The notes: a model not told the origin generated them from the sequence alone. Counted from the first letter of the stretch, positions 16,672 to 26,522 are shown. The stretch is DNA of 64,000 nt from Mariniblastus sp. (GCA_022447555.1 JAKVBF010000009.1:179758-243757), one strand, 5' to 3'. Numbers and translations are program-made.

Positions 16672-18066
16672 ATGAACGATCCGTTTGACACTCGTAAAGT
16701 AAATCGTCAGCTGATGCGCGAAGCCAAAATTGGTTTGGCGATGGTTGTTGTCTTGGGTGGTTTCTTTACATACGTCGGTTATTTCCGTATGGGGAATTTC
16801 CGCTCGCCGTTGCCGGCGCATATTATCGATTCCCCTCTCGCGACGAATGTGGGGCAAGATTACTACAAACAATTCCAAACGGACGTTGACGGAAAATTGG
16901 GAGCCGATGCCACCACACAGGAGCTGGGTGCTAATGCCGGTGTCAACGAGTCCAGGCAAAAGTCCAGAAATCCGTTTCAATTGCCCAAAGCCGTGAGAAA
17001 TATTCGGGAGAGCATAGATGGTTCTTTCACGGGTCCTGATTTTCCTGAAGACCAAAAACCCGAAGTAAAAACGAAACGAATGCCGCGCGTGGCATCAAAT
17101 CAAACGGCTTGGAACTTGAATCCGGGAAGCGGGCCGATTCCGATTGATAAACTGAAATCCGAAAGCCCCAATTCCCAAAACGAATTTGACATCGCACGAA
17201 GCGGACCGGATGGAACGCCTCAACCTTTCAATGCCTCGATGTCGAGAATGCGTCCTGCCAAGATCGAGTCGGGAGTGACGCAACCCGAAGCTAATGGTGA
17301 TTTCGTGAAACCACCTGAGGCTCGAACTGCCCGGGAAATCTCGGTTACAGAAAAAGATCAATCGAGCGTGCAGCGACCAACGAGTGATTTTTTAAATGAC
17401 GGCGTGGTTCCCAGTTCGTGGGATGCACCGGTGGATTTGTCTCGACCGGGCGCCAGCATTGCGACGACGGAGGCGATTCGATCGTTGCCAAGTCAGCCCG
17501 CTATACCTTCAAAGCCCATTCCTTCGGCCTTCACGAGGCCCCGATCACTGAGGAAATCCGCAGCGTTCCCTCAGCCTGTTAACGCGATGGAGGGTGCAAG
17601 GCCTGAGCCGTCAGCGACATCGTTGGAGGGGCGGCCATTCGAGGAGCATCGGGTTAAATCGGGCGAAAGTTTTTGGTCTCTCTCACAGAGGTATCTTAAC
17701 GAGGGGCGACTATTTCGGGCGTTGTATGAACATAACCTTTCCCGAGTTTCAAATTTCGAAAACCTGACCGAGGGAACTAGGCTCGAGATTCCGACTGCCA
17801 ATTTTTTGGTTGAGCGTTACCCGGAGCTGGTCCCTGCGGACTTAAAACGTGCCAGCAAGGCAAGGGGAAAACCGGCGTTGGATCTGCAAAACATGGAGTC
17901 TTATATAACCGAAAGTGGTGAAACGCTATTTGATATTGCCAAGGAGAAATACGGCCAGGCGTCACGGTATTTGGATATCCTCGATGCGAATCAGGAGCGG
18001 TTGCCTGATGACGTACAGCATATGTCGCGTTTGCCCGCGGGGTTGGAGCTTAGATTGCCTCGTTAA
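16672..18066 (+). CDS. Bitopic membrane protein with two C-terminal LysM domains
   Basis: A 464-residue protein with a short cytoplasmic tail, one membrane helix at about residues 18-38, a long disordered Pro/Ser/Arg-rich region (about 50-320) and two LysM-like modules at the C-terminus. The first begins at EEHRVKSGESFWSLSQRYL (about 325) and the second at ITESGETLFDIAKEKYGQ (about 410). LysM modules bind N-acetylglucosamine-containing glycans such as peptidoglycan, so the protein probably tethers the inner membrane to the wall from the periplasmic side. It lies 170 bases after rsmH, where other bacteria have ftsL, also a small bitopic protein, but I see no FtsL similarity. Confidence 0.75.
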   Translation: MNDPFDTRKVNRQLMREAKIGLAMVVVLGGFFTYVGYFRMGNFRSPLPAHIIDSPLATNVGQDYYKQFQTDVDGKLGADATTQELGANAGVNESRQKSRNPFQLPKAVRNIRESIDGSFTGPDFPEDQKPEVKTKRMPRVASNQTAWNLNPGSGPIPIDKLKSESPNSQNEFDIARSGPDGTPQPFNASMSRMRPAKIESGVTQPEANGDFVKPPEARTAREISVTEKDQSSVQRPTSDFLNDGVVPSSWDAPVDLSRPGASIATTEAIRSLPSQPAIPSKPIPSAFTRPRSLRKSAAFPQPVNAMEGARPEPSATSLEGRPFEEHRVKSGESFWSLSQRYLNEGRLFRALYEHNLSRVSNFENLTEGTRLEIPTANFLVERYPELVPADLKRASKARGKPALDLQNMESYITESGETLFDIAKEKYGQASRYLDILDANQERLPDDVQHMSRLPAGLELRLPR

Positions 18067-18193
18067 TGTCCGTCGCACTGCGTCTCTTTTTTGAGTGGTT
18101 CTAGGGGATGTGTGAAGGCCTGTATCAGTCGGTTGTTTGTAGTGTAAGCGGGCACGTTTGGCTGTCGTCTTTTTTCTGTTCGATGAGTATCTG

Positions 18194-18688
18194 ATGAAAC
18201 CCCAGATTCATTCCTCCGTCTTCGTTGCAGAAACGGCCACGATTGTAGGAAACGTATCTATTGGATTCGAGTCTAGCGTTTGGTACGGGGCCGTTTTGCG
18301 AGGTGATACGGATCGAATTATCGTGGGCCATCAGACGAATATCCAAGATCACGTCATTTTGCATACAGATGCCGGGCTTGTTTGTGGAATCGGCAGCCGG
18401 GTCACCGTCGGTCATGCCGCGATTGTTCACGGAGCCAGCGTGCATGACGACTGTTTGATCGGGATCCGCAGTGTGATTCTGAATGGATGTGAAATTGGAG
18501 CAGGGTCGATTATCGGAGCTGGGGCCGTGATTCCAGAGAGGACGGTGGTGCCGCCTGGGTCCGTGGTGATGGGCGTTCCTGGAAGGGTCGTTCGCCAAAC
18601 GGAAGAGGCTGATTTAGAAAGGATGCGGCATGGGTGGGCCCATTACGTCGCACTTTCCCGTCGCCAAATAAAAGTGATGGAGGAGTGA
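18194..18688 (+). CDS. Gamma-carbonic-anhydrase-like hexapeptide-repeat protein
   Basis: A 164-residue left-handed beta-helix protein of the gamma carbonic anhydrase/YrdA family. Repeated hexapeptides run from SVFVAETATIVGNVSIG to SVVMGVPGRVVRQ. Metal-ligand His residues are seen in VILHTDAG and in VTVGHAAIVHG, matching the trimer zinc site. The function is CO2 hydration or, in the YrdA branch, still unclear. ATG 18194 was chosen over the TTG at 18158 because the family starts just before the first repeat. The gene is convergent with the PSP1 gene, with about 50 bases between. Confidence 0.85.
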   Translation: MKPQIHSSVFVAETATIVGNVSIGFESSVWYGAVLRGDTDRIIVGHQTNIQDHVILHTDAGLVCGIGSRVTVGHAAIVHGASVHDDCLIGIRSVILNGCEIGAGSIIGAGAVIPERTVVPPGSVVMGVPGRVVRQTEEADLERMRHGWAHYVALSRRQIKVMEE

Positions 18689-18737
18689 TCCTTTGCAAGC
18701 TCTCGTAAAATCAACTTGAGGATCGGACGTCGTTTCG

Positions 18738-19319
18738 TTAGCTGCCGCAGCGCCCAGACATCCCGCAACTCGCACAACCACTGGAACCACTGGAACCACA
18801 CTTTGATGCGGTCGTGCCGCACCCCGGTCCACAACCCTCAGTCAAGGCCTCGGCGAATTTTCTAAATTGGACTTTTTGCTCATAGGTTTCACTGAGCTGA
18901 TCCGTGATGGCGTGTACTCTTTCGGGAACCTCGCCAAGAAAGTAGAAGAAGATTGATTGACCATCGAATAGATGTTCGACATCCATCAGGGTCGCGGAGA
19001 TTCTTTCTTTTTTAAGTAACGCATTGCACGCTTCAAATGCTCGATCTCGATGCCGCTGTAAGCGTTTCAGGATCATCTGATCGTCGGACGATATGGAGCG
19101 TAATAATTCCCCTTGAGTTTCTGGGGCGTTGACGTCATGAGCTTCAAGATCGCAGAGAACGGTTCCGGACTCGAGCCCACGTTGCGTGCGGCAGATGACT
19201 TTGTCGTCACGCACGTAGCTTCGGTAATCGGGTGAGTCGTATCGACCTACGTCACCCATCAAACCGATTTTGACTAAATAGGGTTTGCCCACTAATTCTG
19301 CTCGACTGAATGAATTCAA
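18738..19319 (-). CDS. PSP1 C-terminal-domain protein with Cys-rich tail
   Basis: A 193-residue protein with a PSP1 C-terminal domain (YaaT/RicT-like), seen in the segment KKERISATLMDVEHLFDGQ and in FFYFLGE, followed by the YEQKVQFRKFAE helix. In Bacillus, the related RicT acts with partners to promote RNase Y activity and sporulation or biofilm signalling. The last 33 residues hold many Cys in CG/CxxC patterns (GCGPGCG, KCGSS, GCASCGM), which looks like a metal or Fe-S site and is not usual for short PSP1 domains. No partner gene (ricA or ricF) lies nearby. Confidence 0.7.
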   Translation of the reverse strand: MNSFSRAELVGKPYLVKIGLMGDVGRYDSPDYRSYVRDDKVICRTQRGLESGTVLCDLEAHDVNAPETQGELLRSISSDDQMILKRLQRHRDRAFEACNALLKKERISATLMDVEHLFDGQSIFFYFLGEVPERVHAITDQLSETYEQKVQFRKFAEALTEGCGPGCGTTASKCGSSGSSGCASCGMSGRCGS

Positions 19320-19898
19320 ACGGGACCGAAGGGACGAGTTATCTCCAAATCCTTATCCCTATTAAACCTCTCTTTGCCCTAGATGACAAGGAATAAGGGT
19401 TCTCAATTTCAATCCTATAGCCGTGAGGTTGGTGTGGTGCAGAAAACGTTTTCGATCAATTAAGCATTGGAGCAAAGGGAAAGCCCGTAGTGTTGGCGCT
19501 GTTGCGTAAACCCTTGTTGGAATACGCAGAACCAATTTATTTATTATCGCTGACTCTCGTTTGTCGACGCTGTTTGGTTGTAATTTACATCCCGGATAAA
19601 GAAACGCCCTGCTGGACGAAAGAATTGCTCGGTATTGGCTGCTGATAAACGTTTTCGTGATGTCAGGAATGGTTCTCAAAACGTCAAACGGCAGTCATTT
19701 GACCGGCAGGCTGATTTGGGCCTATTTTAAGGGGGTTCTGCGGCTCATCCGGTATTTCTTGAGAGCTTCAGTCGGCCAGCATCGTATTTTTGCGAGGGAG
19801 GTGCGTTTTCTAAACCAAACTGGTATGATTTTGGATCGATTTCGCTTACCCGAATTTCACAACAATGACCCTCCGCGAATCTAATAGGGCGTTTTAGT
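19320..19898. other. Long gene-poor stretch before bioB
   Basis: Close to 580 bases with no supported gene. A 75-codon plus-strand frame (19657-19884) and a 105-codon minus-strand frame (19362-19679) overlap each other, lack a good ribosome site and show no recognisable protein. No tRNA cloverleaf or clear terminator was seen. Confidence 0.4.
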
Positions 19899-20903
19899 AT
19901 GGAAGCTACGAAAATAGATTTTAATGGTTTAGCAGACCGTGTTTTGGCCGGGGAATCACTGGAGCCTAGTCTTGCCTTGGAGTTGCTTGAAACTCCAGAC
20001 GACCAGATTCTAGAACTGTTGGCTGGTGCACACCGTATACGCCGTCACTATTTTGGAAACACGGTTCAGTTGTACTTCTTAATGAATGCCAAGAGTGGCC
20101 TCTGCCCCGAGGATTGTAACTATTGTTCGCAATCCAAAGTCTCCGATGCAGAAATCCCAAAATACAATTTGTTGAGTCGGGATAAATTGTTGGAAGGGGC
20201 GAAGATCGCGGTTGAGCGTGATTCCAAAACTTACTGTATTGTGATTTCGGCGCGTGGACCGAATGAACGAGAGATTGCTGCGGTCGAAACGATCGTTCCG
20301 GAAATCAAAGAGAAATACGACCTCAAAATATGTGCCTGCTTGGGCTTGTTGAGCGATGATCAAGCCGGACGCCTGAAGGCTGCCGGGGTCGATCGAGTTA
20401 ACCATAACTTGAATACGAGCGATAGTTTCTATGCCAAGATTTGTACCACCCATACCTATCAAGATCGGATCGACACGCTTGAAGCGGTCCGAAACGCAGG
20501 GATGGAGTTGTGCTCTGGCGGCATAATCGGGATGGGTGAAAAGTTGGATGACATCGTTAGGATGGCTTTTTCATTGCGTGATCTGGAAGTTCAATCGATC
20601 CCTTTAAATTTCTTGAATGCGATTGAAGGTACGCCTCTCGAAGGCCAGCAAGAACTGAATCCGCGGTTGTGTCTCAAGACATTAGCCATGTTTCGCTACG
20701 TGAATCCTGCTCGCGAAATTCGCATTGCCGGCGGCCGGGAGATTCATTTGCGGTCTTTGCAGCCGCTTGGGCTTTACGCAGCCAATTCGATTTTCGTAGG
20801 CGATTACCTGACCACAAAAGGCCAGCCTCCCAAAGAAGATTACGAAATGATTACTGATTTGGGTTTCGAAGTAACGCGTCATGAAGAGACGACCTGCAAT
20901 TAG
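19899..20903 (+). CDS. bioB: Biotin synthase
   Basis: BioB is a radical-SAM enzyme that inserts sulfur into dethiobiotin. The [4Fe-4S] CxxxCxxC motif is at Cys69, Cys73 and Cys76 (GLCPEDCNYCSQS). The LSRDKLLEGAKIAVERDSK region and the NHNLNTSDSFYAKI segment are typical, and the C-terminal half carries SIPLNFLNAIEGTPLEG and the AGGREIHLRSLQPLG strand. At 334 residues it has the usual length. There is no other biotin gene beside it unless the oxoamine synthase at 7054 is BioF. Confidence 0.95.
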   Translation: MEATKIDFNGLADRVLAGESLEPSLALELLETPDDQILELLAGAHRIRRHYFGNTVQLYFLMNAKSGLCPEDCNYCSQSKVSDAEIPKYNLLSRDKLLEGAKIAVERDSKTYCIVISARGPNEREIAAVETIVPEIKEKYDLKICACLGLLSDDQAGRLKAAGVDRVNHNLNTSDSFYAKICTTHTYQDRIDTLEAVRNAGMELCSGGIIGMGEKLDDIVRMAFSLRDLEVQSIPLNFLNAIEGTPLEGQQELNPRLCLKTLAMFRYVNPAREIRIAGGREIHLRSLQPLGLYAANSIFVGDYLTTKGQPPKEDYEMITDLGFEVTRHEETTCN

Positions 20904-21090
20904 CAGCAATTCAAAAAGGAGGCTCTAGGTCATGGATGCTACGAGTCCCGAGCAATCCAGTTGAAAGGCAGTTTCAATGGGTAGGGTTTTGCGCGTGGCC
21001 TTTTTCGCTGAATTCGTGTCCTTCGTTATTTCTTCTGCTGTATTCAACCGTTATCTTGCTGTTTTGCCTTTCTCTTTTTGAGGGTGCCTC

Positions 21091-22062
21091 GTGTTGAATG
21101 ATTATTGCTCGATAGCGTGGGTTAGCCTCTTAATGATCACCTATCCGACCGTCCCGAATCATGAAGTGTTCGGTCAGCCCTGCCTTGTGGCAAAGCGATG
21201 CAATTGTCTCGTGGCTGCGGCCGGTTTGGGCGACGAGGAACGACTATTGGGTGGTGCCGTTCAACGGAAACCGGTTCAAGATATTCCCGAAAATCTCTTT
21301 TGGGTTTCGGACGTCCAAATCAACGAACTATACCCCCCCTTTAGAAAGCATTTGAAGAGCTGTGGGATTATACTAGCCGCCACGGATAAGGTGCCGAACC
21401 AATTTCTGAATCGCGTTGGCAAAGTGATAGAGGAAATTTTCACCCATCGTGACGGGATCGATTTGGAGGCACAAAGAGATGTGGTTGAGGCCCTGCATGC
21501 TTATGGGGCCCTGTTGCCCGTGCCGCGAAACGAAGGATCCTTCGATCGCCTGATTCAACGCGATGAACAGGCTTTTGATCGGCTTCATCGAAAATACAGT
21601 ATCTGTGACATCATCATGGCTCAGGTTCCAGAGGGGCAAGTAATGGAGGTGGTCGAGCATATACTGCACACAGTGACTGATGTAGGGCTGCATTACCAAT
21701 TCCCCAATGAATGGGGCTTGTCTCGCAATTCCGAACTTTGGTCGGCCATGCAGCGAGCCATTGATGAGGGGTTCTATGATGTGAGTTCCTACCATGATTT
21801 GGATGGCGCACCGCAGGAGGTGGTAGATCGTATTTTAATGCAAGAATTCGCCTATTGGTTCATCACGACTGCGTGGGACTTGCAAGAAATGTACGGACCG
21901 GAAGAGGATGAATGGACCTTAAGAACGCCGGAGGAACTCAAATCAAAGATGCCGGAATTTTATGGAATTTATCTTCGGACAGCAGCCCGAGTCATGTCGC
22001 CGCCCTCTCCCCAGAGTTTGACCCAAATCGGGCCGAAACGAAAAGCGGAGCGTCGGCGGTAG
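21091..22062 (+). CDS. Protein of unknown function with HILH motif
   Basis: I cannot name this 323-residue protein. It starts at GTG 21091, with GAGGG upstream. The N-terminal 20 residues are mildly hydrophobic and may be a weak signal sequence. Residues about 85-150 contain GIILAATDKVPNQFLNRVGKV. The central part has VVEHILHTVTDVGLHYQFP, an HxxH followed by another His, then an aromatic-rich segment ending with MPEFYGIYLRTAAR. The pattern reminds me of uncharacterised secreted proteins with an EH...H core, and a metal site is possible, but this is memory and was not checked. The gene is convergent with the propeller gene downstream. Confidence 0.55.
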   Translation: MLNDYCSIAWVSLLMITYPTVPNHEVFGQPCLVAKRCNCLVAAAGLGDEERLLGGAVQRKPVQDIPENLFWVSDVQINELYPPFRKHLKSCGIILAATDKVPNQFLNRVGKVIEEIFTHRDGIDLEAQRDVVEALHAYGALLPVPRNEGSFDRLIQRDEQAFDRLHRKYSICDIIMAQVPEGQVMEVVEHILHTVTDVGLHYQFPNEWGLSRNSELWSAMQRAIDEGFYDVSSYHDLDGAPQEVVDRILMQEFAYWFITTAWDLQEMYGPEEDEWTLRTPEELKSKMPEFYGIYLRTAARVMSPPSPQSLTQIGPKRKAERRR

Positions 22063-22271
22063 TGCCGAAACCCCGAGCGATTATCACAAGACAAACCAAC
22101 GGTCTCCACGAAGGAACGGTTCGGTTCGTTGAAGGACCAACCTTCTCAACCTGCGAAACATTGAAGCTTCCCCATCGGAGAATCAAAATCGGACCGGAGA
22201 CATACGACCATACCGAATTCATGGCGTTTCCGCTCTTGCGAATTCCCATCCAATTCGATCGTAGCTACCGA

Positions 22272-23306
22272 CTATTTCTTTTTGGGCGGTTGGTCGAGGC
22301 CTTTGATCCGCATCAATGCACCCGACGGTTGTTCTCCCTCTTCCGATAACGCTCCGAACACAGTCACGTAGAGGTCTCCCGTGGGCGTAAAGGCCAGGGC
22401 GGATGGCTTGTTGAGTTCTGCGATCAAGACGGGTTTGCATTTTTCCTTCCCGTCGGCAACGATTTTGTAAAGCCCAGAATTTGGTGAAGGCGTGGCCGTA
22501 CCGGAGTCGTCCGGCGAGGTAAAATTAATGGCGAACAACCGACCGCGCTGTGGCCCGTAGGCCGCCCCAACCACGCGGGAGAGCCCGGTATCGAAGCTTT
22601 GTAAGAAGTTGCCTTGTATGTCGTAAAACGCTAGTTGGCTATCGATGCCCGACTGGGGTATGCCGACTTGGGTGACGGCCAAAAAACCTTCGGGGCTGAG
22701 GACTACGGAAAACGGAAAATTCGCTTTGGCCACGTCTTGAACGGAGAATTCCTGATGAAGGTTTGTGAGTTGGTTGGTAGCGAGATCGGCTTTGGCGATC
22801 CAGCCCGGTTGGTCGGGACGATGGTACGCGACGAAAAGGGCTGAAGTGCTCTTAAAAATGCCGTAAAAACCACCCTGTTTTGTTTGAGCGTTCTCGTCCG
22901 GTAGGCTCGCCTCGGAGGTGGCGGCCTTGGAATTGATCGGCTCCGATCCCGCGGCTGGTATGTCAAACAACTGAAGTTTGGGACGCGAAGGGGATGATTC
23001 AGCGGTGCCAACCACGAGTGTGTCCTGATCAAGAAACGCAATCGACAGTGGGGCAGCAGCATAAGATTTGCCGTTTTGATACACACCAGTAGGGAAGTCG
23101 GTGATCACGTCCTCACTTTTTCCATCGATAATCCGGACGACTTTGAAATGTCCACTGTCGGCGACGAAAACATGTCCTGTTGTCGGTTGGATAGCGACCG
23201 AGGTTGGATTGTTTAAGCCCTTGATAACAAGTTCAGGGGTGGGTTCTTGCCCGAGGTTCAGGCCTGGGGCCAACGCGAGTAGAAAGAGTGGAATCGCGAG
23301 TCGCAT
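22272..23306 (-). CDS. Secreted NHL/SMP-30-like beta-propeller protein
   Basis: A 344-residue secreted protein with a signal peptide (residues 1-19, ending LNLGQEPTP). Repeated blade-like segments follow: LNNPTSVAIQPTTGHVFVADS, LSIAFLDQDTLVVG, FSVVLSPEGFLAVTQVG and PSALAFTPTGDLYVTVFG. This pattern fits an NHL or SMP-30-type propeller, which usually binds a ligand or partner and is not itself a known enzyme here. The C-terminus ends in a Lys tail. It lies downstream of leuCD on the same strand, but its role is not linked to leucine synthesis. Confidence 0.7.
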   Translation of the reverse strand: MRLAIPLFLLALAPGLNLGQEPTPELVIKGLNNPTSVAIQPTTGHVFVADSGHFKVVRIIDGKSEDVITDFPTGVYQNGKSYAAAPLSIAFLDQDTLVVGTAESSPSRPKLQLFDIPAAGSEPINSKAATSEASLPDENAQTKQGGFYGIFKSTSALFVAYHRPDQPGWIAKADLATNQLTNLHQEFSVQDVAKANFPFSVVLSPEGFLAVTQVGIPQSGIDSQLAFYDIQGNFLQSFDTGLSRVVGAAYGPQRGRLFAINFTSPDDSGTATPSPNSGLYKIVADGKEKCKPVLIAELNKPSALAFTPTGDLYVTVFGALSEEGEQPSGALMRIKGLDQPPKKK

Positions 23307-23369
23307 GAAATCCTCTGTGGTTTACATGGTGGGTTTGCAGTCTGGGGAACAAGGAAGTCATCAGAGTAT

Positions 23370-23972
23370 TTAGTCGCCCAGCCAATGTCCATTCGTTTTT
23401 TCGAATTGGCTGATCTTATCGGCATGAGCGAGCGTGAGGGAGATGTGATCCAGTCCCTCGAGTAGGCACTGTTTTCGGAATGGGTCAATTTCGAAGGTCG
23501 CGGTCAACCCTTGTTTGTCTTTTACCGATTGGGCCTGAAGATCGATGCCCAGTTCGTAACCCTCACCGCTGGCGGTTCGTTCATGGATGGTTTGGACATG
23601 ACTCGCCGGTAGCACAATGGGTAGAAGACCGTTTTTGGAGCAGTTGTTGTAGAAAATGTCCGCGAATGATTCGGCGATAACACAGCGGATACCATAATCG
23701 TCCAAGGCCCAGACTGCATGTTCGCGGCTGGAGCCGTTGCCGAAGTTCTTCCGAGCGACCAAGATCGTAGCGTCACGAAAGCAAGGTTGATTCAGTTCGA
23801 AATCCGAATTGAGAGTCCCGTCGGGATGGTATCGCCAATCGTAAAAAAGGAATTCACCAAAGCCGGTCCGTTCGATCCGTTTCAGGAACTGTTTCGGTAT
23901 AATCTGGTCCGTGTCCACATTGGACCGATCCATCGTAGCAACTCGGCCGGTATGTTGGGTGAAAGGTTGCAT
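23370..23972 (-). CDS. leuD: 3-isopropylmalate dehydratase small subunit
   Basis: LeuD is the small subunit of isopropylmalate isomerase in leucine synthesis, working with LeuC. The N-terminus [20 protein letters not shown] and the [13 protein letters not shown] segment are diagnostic, as is [18 protein letters not shown] 23972 was chosen because it gives the usual start; a TTG five codons earlier (23987) would add residues not seen in the family. The gene follows leuC by about 45 bases and is very likely co-transcribed. Length is the usual 200 residues. Confidence 0.95.
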   Translation of the reverse strand: MQPFTQHTGRVATMDRSNVDTDQIIPKQFLKRIERTGFGEFLFYDWRYHPDGTLNSDFELNQPCFRDATILVARKNFGNGSSREHAVWALDDYGIRCVIAESFADIFYNNCSKNGLLPIVLPASHVQTIHERTASGEGYELGIDLQAQSVKDKQGLTATFEIDPFRKQCLLEGLDHISLTLAHADKISQFEKTNGHWLGD

Positions 23973-24016
23973 GTTTGATTTTCTCAATTAAACCGTTGAG
24001 GCATGTTCGTCACTTT

Positions 24017-25423
24017 TCAATCCCAATCGCGGACATCGACAAAATGACCTGCGATGGCCGCGGCGGCGGCCATTTCTGGGGAGACGAGGTGGGTCCGGCT
24101 GCCACGTCCTTGGCGCCCTTCAAAATTTCGGTTGCTAGTGGAGGCACAGCGCTCACCCGGTTTCAGCTGGTCAGGGTTCATTCCCAAACACATACTGCAC
24201 CCAGCCTCGCGCCATTCGAATCCGGCGTCTAGGAAGATTCGGTCTAGCCCTTCGGCTTCGGCCTGCTGCTTAATGATCCCACTGCCCGGAACCACCATGG
24301 CGCTGACGCGATCCGAGATCGTTCGTCCACGAACCATGTCGGCGGCGACCCTAAGATCTTCGATCCGACTGTTGGTGCAGGAGCCAATAAAAACCCGATC
24401 GATTAACACATTAGTCATCGGGGTACCTGCCGATAGATCCATGTATTTAAGGGCATTGGCGGCGGACTGCCGTTCGGTAGGGTCCGCAAAATCTTCGGGA
24501 TTGGGAACAGTGGAATTGATGCTTGTGACTTGGCCGGGGTTGGTCCCCCAGGTGATTTGCGGTGCGATGTCGTCGGCCTCAAAGATATCAACTCTGTCGT
24601 AGGTTGCATCGGGATCCGAAGGGAGGGTTTTCCAACGCTCGACGGCAGCTGCAAAATCGGCAGGTCCAAATTCCCGCCCACGAATGTAATCAAAGGTGGT
24701 TTGGTCCGGCGCAATCATCCCAGCTCGCGCGCCAGCTTCGATAGACATATTGCAAACCGTCATCCGCTCTTCCATCGAGAGTTCCCGAACAGCCTGCCCT
24801 GTGTATTCAATGACATGGCCCGTGCCGCCGGCGGTCGAGATTTGACCGATCAGGTAAAGGATCAGATCTTTGGAGGTCACACCTCGTCCTAGTGAGCCAT
24901 TGATTCGGATTTCATAACTTTGAGGCTTGATTTGAGCCAGCGTTTGAGTCGCCATAACGTGCTCCACTTCGCTCGTGCCAATCCCAAATGCCAACGCCCC
25001 AAAAGCTCCGTGGGTCGAAGTGTGAGAGTCGCCGCAGACGATCGTCATTCCAGGTTGGGTAAGCCCCAACTCGGGGCCAATGACGTGGACGATTCCCTGA
25101 TTGGGACTGTCTAGATCGTAAAGTTTGACACCAAACTCTTTGCAGTTATTTCGTAGTGTGTCAATTTGTTGTCGAGCGACGTCATCCAGAATCGGTAGGC
25201 TTCGGTCGGTGGTGGGGACGTTGTGATCCTGAGTACCAACTGTTTTATCGGGTCGCCGTAGAGCTCGTCCTGCCAGACGAAGACCTTCGAAGGCTTGGGG
25301 ACTGGTGACTTCATGAATCAGATGCAGATCGATGTATAAAATCGTCTGTTTGCCCGGTTCCTCATGGACGACATGTTGGTCCCAAATTTTTTCAAACAGA
25401 GTACGGGGATTATTGGCAATCAT
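24017..25423 (-). CDS. leuC: 3-isopropylmalate dehydratase large subunit
   Basis: LeuC is the catalytic [4Fe-4S] subunit of isopropylmalate isomerase. The three cluster Cys are Cys349 ([10 protein letters not shown]), Cys409 and Cys412 ([11 protein letters not shown]). The N-terminus has the [11 protein letters not shown] segment and [18 protein letters not shown], and the [19 protein letters not shown] loop is present. At 468 residues it is full length. The start lies next to an AT-rich stretch that may be its promoter, divergent from uppP. leuD follows directly. Confidence 0.97.
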   Translation of the reverse strand: MIANNPRTLFEKIWDQHVVHEEPGKQTILYIDLHLIHEVTSPQAFEGLRLAGRALRRPDKTVGTQDHNVPTTDRSLPILDDVARQQIDTLRNNCKEFGVKLYDLDSPNQGIVHVIGPELGLTQPGMTIVCGDSHTSTHGAFGALAFGIGTSEVEHVMATQTLAQIKPQSYEIRINGSLGRGVTSKDLILYLIGQISTAGGTGHVIEYTGQAVRELSMEERMTVCNMSIEAGARAGMIAPDQTTFDYIRGREFGPADFAAAVERWKTLPSDPDATYDRVDIFEADDIAPQITWGTNPGQVTSINSTVPNPEDFADPTERQSAANALKYMDLSAGTPMTNVLIDRVFIGSCTNSRIEDLRVAADMVRGRTISDRVSAMVVPGSGIIKQQAEAEGLDRIFLDAGFEWREAGCSMCLGMNPDQLKPGERCASTSNRNFEGRQGRGSRTHLVSPEMAAAAAIAGHFVDVRDWD

Positions 25424-25715
25424 GCTAATTATAATTTGGAGGAGGAGTACACCGTCGCTTGGATATCATGATAGGCAATCTTACGGGTATGAGAAAGTCA
25501 TATCGTGGTAGCTTAGATGAAATTGAAAAGCTTCCATAACCATTTTGTGCTACTTGGTTGAGGGTTGTTCTGGGGTTGTTCTGGCCGCAGTTTTTAATTT
25601 GTGTAGAATTCAGAGTTTTATAGGGACACGCTGCCCGAGTCAGCTTGGCTTTCCGATTGCTGAGTTTGTTTTGGCAGTCAGCAGCCAGCCCGTACCGTCA
25701 TTCTTAGATCTAGCT

Positions 25716-26522
25716 ATGGCTATTATCGACATTCCGGAAAGCTTGAAAGTCATCATCCTGTCTATTGTGCAGGGGGTGGCTGAGTTTTTGCCAATCAGCT
25801 CTTCTGGGCACCTTGTTGTGCTTAACGAGTTTTTGGGAACGGGTGAGGGGAGTGTCGAACTGAACGTCATTCTGCATTTGGGAACCCTGTTCGCCATTCT
25901 GGCCTTCTATTGGCGCCGCGTAGCGGCGTTACTCGGTAGTGATCGACGTGTCATCCCACAATTAGTGGTCGGGACTATCCCTGCTGCGGTGATCGGTCTA
26001 ACGATAAAACGCTTTTTTGGTGATCTGTTAACGGATCCGCTTTTGGCTGGATTAATGTTTCCCGTTACCGGCGGTTTGCTTTTGCTATTGAATTGGAGCA
26101 AGCCAGGGGAAAGGGAGTACCAACGTTTGAGTTATCTCCAAGTGGCTTTCATTGGTTTCGCTCAGGCATTTGCGTTGTTGCCCGGCATTTCGCGAAGTGG
26201 TTCGACCATCGTAGCGGGTTGTTTGTTGGGGCTTAAGCGGCAATCTGCAGCAACTTTTTCGTTCCTCTTAGCAATTCCTGCAATTGCCGGCGCGGGGCTC
26301 TTAGAGGTTCGAGATATGTTGGAAGCAGGACAAACCACGACGCCACTCTGGTTGCTGCTATTTGGTGCATGCATCGCTTTTGTCGTTGGTTTGGGGTCGT
26401 TGCAATGGCTCGTTCGCTGTATTGAGGCTGGGCGTCTTTACTTATTTGCTTATTGGTTAATTCCACTGGGTCTGCTGGTGATCGTCTGGCAACTCTTTTT
26501 CGCCGGTGCCCCGTTGTCTTAA
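25716..26522 (+). CDS. uppP: Undecaprenyl-diphosphate phosphatase
   Basis: UppP (BacA) is an inner-membrane phosphatase that makes undecaprenyl phosphate, the lipid carrier for cell-wall and other glycan synthesis. The two family motifs are visible: QGVAEFLPISSSGHL near the N-terminus and LLPGISRSGSTIVAG in the middle. About seven to eight hydrophobic segments are seen. The ATG at 25716 gives 268 residues, the family length. An open frame runs further upstream to 25545 but adds a sequence unlike the family. No clear ribosome site is present. It suggests active peptidoglycan-type carrier recycling in this lineage. Confidence 0.93.
   Translation: MAIIDIPESLKVIILSIVQGVAEFLPISSSGHLVVLNEFLGTGEGSVELNVILHLGTLFAILAFYWRRVAALLGSDRRVIPQLVVGTIPAAVIGLTIKRFFGDLLTDPLLAGLMFPVTGGLLLLLNWSKPGEREYQRLSYLQVAFIGFAQAFALLPGISRSGSTIVAGCLLGLKRQSAATFSFLLAIPAIAGAGLLEVRDMLEAGQTTTPLWLLLFGACIAFVVGLGSLQWLVRCIEAGRLYLFAYWLIPLGLLVIVWQLFFAGAPLS

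Noticed and set aside
19362-19679. A 105-codon minus-strand frame before bioB
   Set aside because: No ribosome site, no recognisable protein features, and it overlaps another weak frame on the opposite strand.
19657-19884. A 75-codon plus-strand frame before bioB
   Set aside because: Basic, Arg/Phe-rich translation with no family pattern and no Shine-Dalgarno sequence.
20932-20964. A 10-codon frame MDATSPEQSS with an AAGGAGG site after bioB
   Set aside because: The ribosome site is strong but the peptide is very short, has no known role and leads to no attenuator I can see; it could be a leader but I cannot support it.
22063-22349. A plus-strand frame running across the propeller gene end
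   Set aside because: It overlaps the propeller's coding sequence on the opposite strand and has no features.
25545-25715. Upstream extension of uppP
   Set aside because: The extra 57 residues do not resemble UppP, and ATG 25716 gives the usual 268-residue protein.
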